From Marinomonas communis (GTDB lineage Bacteria > Pseudomonadota > Gammaproteobacteria > Pseudomonadales > Marinomonadaceae), in assembly GCF_004363305.1 (NCBI RefSeq), contig NZ_SNZA01000002.1, forward strand, positions 62,001-126,000: a stretch of DNA of 64,000 nt. Direction: 5' to 3'. Of this stretch, positions 63,034 through 64,000 are shown piece by piece. Below the pieces are notes generated by a model, which was not told where the DNA came from, did not search any database, and saw nothing but the letters and a program-made list of their open reading frames with translations. Within the stretch, counting starts at the first letter, position 1. Every line of letters starts with the position of its first letter. The position numbers were made by a program, and so were the translations under genes.

Positions 63034-63579
63034 TTAGTGATGACTAGAGTGCTCGCCTTCCGCCATTTTCTTATGATTACCATGGTTCATTTTCGAATGA
63101 TCCATAGACTTCATTTTCATACCTGCTGGCATATATTGTGTCATCTCTTCTGGCGACAACACTGGAGCGGTCAGAGGTAAACGCTCGCCATTTTTCATGA
63201 CCAAGGTAAATGCCACCTGATCGCCTGCTTTCAAAGGCTTTTTTAGCCCCATCATCATAATGTGGTAGCTACCAGGTTTGAGTTGCGCTTGACCATGAGC
63301 GGGCACCAAAACTTGCTCCACTTGGTACATTTTCATGGTGTCACCCTGCATTTCACTCAAATGCACTTCTACGGCATCTGCCACATCACTTTCTGCCGCG
63401 ACCAAATAACGATCTTGATCGGAGTGATTCGTTAAAGTGACGTAGGCACCACTCGCTGGCGCACCTGGCGGCATAGCACGCACCGCAGGATTACTCAGTT
63501 GGATATCACTTGCTAAAGCAAGACTTGATGCGCACAGGGTAGCAACTGCCGCGACAGTCGTTAAAAAACGTGAAGACAT
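63034..63579 (-). CDS. periplasmic copper chaperone PCu(A)C
   Basis: The 181-residue product has a signal peptide (RFLTTVAAVATLCASSLALA) and a PCu(A)C cupredoxin-like domain, with copper ligands of the H-M-x10-M-x21-H-x-M pattern: EVHLSEMQGDTMKMYQ and GSYHIMMMGLKKPL. A Met/His-rich tail (MKMKSMDHSKMNHGNHKKMA, then EGEHSSHH) likely adds a second copper site. The family delivers Cu(I) to the CuA centre of cytochrome oxidase or handles periplasmic copper. It is next to a DUF2946-like gene, a common partner. Confidence 0.9.
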   Translation of the reverse strand: MSSRFLTTVAAVATLCASSLALASDIQLSNPAVRAMPPGAPASGAYVTLTNHSDQDRYLVAAESDVADAVEVHLSEMQGDTMKMYQVEQVLVPAHGQAQLKPGSYHIMMMGLKKPLKAGDQVAFTLVMKNGERLPLTAPVLSPEEMTQYMPAGMKMKSMDHSKMNHGNHKKMAEGEHSSHH

Positions 63580-63618
63580 AATACATTCTCTTATAGTGGA
63601 TTAATGGTTAAAACAAAT

Positions 63619-64000
63619 TCAGCTATAAAAGAATGGCGGGGCTCTCGGATCATAATGAGCATCGAAAGTCGCAATAACGTGCCCACTATAGGGGTCGCTC
63701 CAGCGTACAGGCACAAAAGGCGTCGCTGTAACGGAGTAATCTGCCCCGATAATCGATAAATGATCGACATTTAAGCCACACTTACAGCTGGCGTGTAACT
63801 GGCCAATGTGATCCTTAACTTGGGTGTCAGAAAACTCAGAAAGGGGTACTTTGATAAACTGGACACCGTTCATCAGAGTACAAACACGCAATACCACGTA
63901 ATCATTTTGCACGACAGGCTGCGTTGGCACCACAAGTGGACCAAGCAATGACACACACCAAGCAAATAATACCCAGCGTCCGTATTGACGTAATCGTGCA
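63619..64000 (-). CDS. DUF2946-like protein, N-terminus cut by window edge
   Basis: The frame is open from the stop at 63619 to the right edge of the window. The first in-window codons are hydrophobic (SIRTLGIICLVCVSLLGPLV), like a signal peptide or membrane anchor, so the true start probably lies beyond 64000; a GTG at 63954 is an unlikely start. The rest has paired Cys (VCTLMNG, SCKCGL) and a C-terminal DPRAPPF, features I associate with DUF2946, small proteins found near copper genes. With the adjacent PCuAC gene this suggests copper handling. The assignment is tentative. Confidence 0.55.
   Translation of the reverse strand, partial: ARLRQYGRWVLFAWCVSLLGPLVVPTQPVVQNDYVVLRVCTLMNGVQFIKVPLSEFSDTQVKDHIGQLHASCKCGLNVDHLSIIGADYSVTATPFVPVRWSDPYSGHVIATFDAHYDPRAPPFFYS

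Noticed and set aside
1..64000. CRISPR arrays, tRNA/rRNA genes, integrases, transposases, toxin-antitoxin or phage genes.
   Set aside because: I looked for repeat-spacer regularity, tRNA-like cloverleafs and hallmark proteins and saw none.

Overview
The window reads as chromosomal DNA of a marine-type gammaproteobacterium. The block maeB - nuclease - rpmE - priA - SPOR/ftsN-like - hslV - hslU - DUF971 follows the Pseudomonas order (without argS between priA and ftsN), and the divergent ilvA/rpiA pair is also Pseudomonas-like. Moderate GC content, two NhaC-type sodium/proton antiporters, orphan family-3 binding proteins and many one-gene regulators fit an Oceanospirillales-like genome such as Marinomonas or a relative. 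The genus is a guess. I see no rRNA, tRNA, CRISPR array, prophage or insertion sequence.

Layout. 1-1.9 kb: a TDT-family transporter cut by the left edge and its divergent LysR regulator. 2-10.5 kb: housekeeping core (malic enzyme, secreted nuclease, L31, PriA, FtsN-like protein, HslVU behind a clear sigma-32 type promoter, DUF971, UbiJ). 10.5-14 kb: a GGDEF/EAL protein divergent from an orphan solute-binding protein. 14-22.4 kb: ArgS, IlvA, RpiA, ZntB-like transporter, Fbp, a small unknown protein and IlvE. 22.4-28.3 kb: YghU-like GST, FlxA-like protein, YgjP-like metallopeptidase, DUF481 outer-membrane protein, beta-hydroxyacid dehydrogenase and a chemoreceptor. 28.4-44.3 kb: accessory metabolism with many regulators (four AraC or LysR pairs), including a possible cyclic-imino-acid/ornithine set (OCD, D-amino-acid dehydrogenase, P5C-reductase-like). 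44.4-48.3 kb: a three-gene sensory operon (response regulator, periplasmic binding protein, hybrid kinase). 49-55.3 kb: two NhaC antiporters flanking an SDR - LacI - PhyH locus. 55.4-64 kb: membrane PQQ dehydrogenase, a DUF6502-DUF5666 pair, an unassigned transporter, RsmC with a gamma-glutamylcyclotransferase-like protein, and a copper pair (PCuAC and a DUF2946-like protein cut by the right edge).

Nothing here is a recognisable new defence or mobile system. The observations I would follow first are: the DUF6502-DUF5666 pair, which looks like an undescribed regulator/envelope-protein module; a repeated TGAGG-based motif that appears to join the SDR and LacI/PhyH promoters into one regulon; a possible structured RNA with competing pairings in the 729-base gap before the first NhaC gene; an FlxA promoter of sigma-28 type overlapped by an inverted repeat that covers the ribosome binding site; and a strong terminator hairpin that is also the signal-peptide coding sequence of the nuclease. 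Functions are assigned from recalled family features in the translated sequence; no database search was run.
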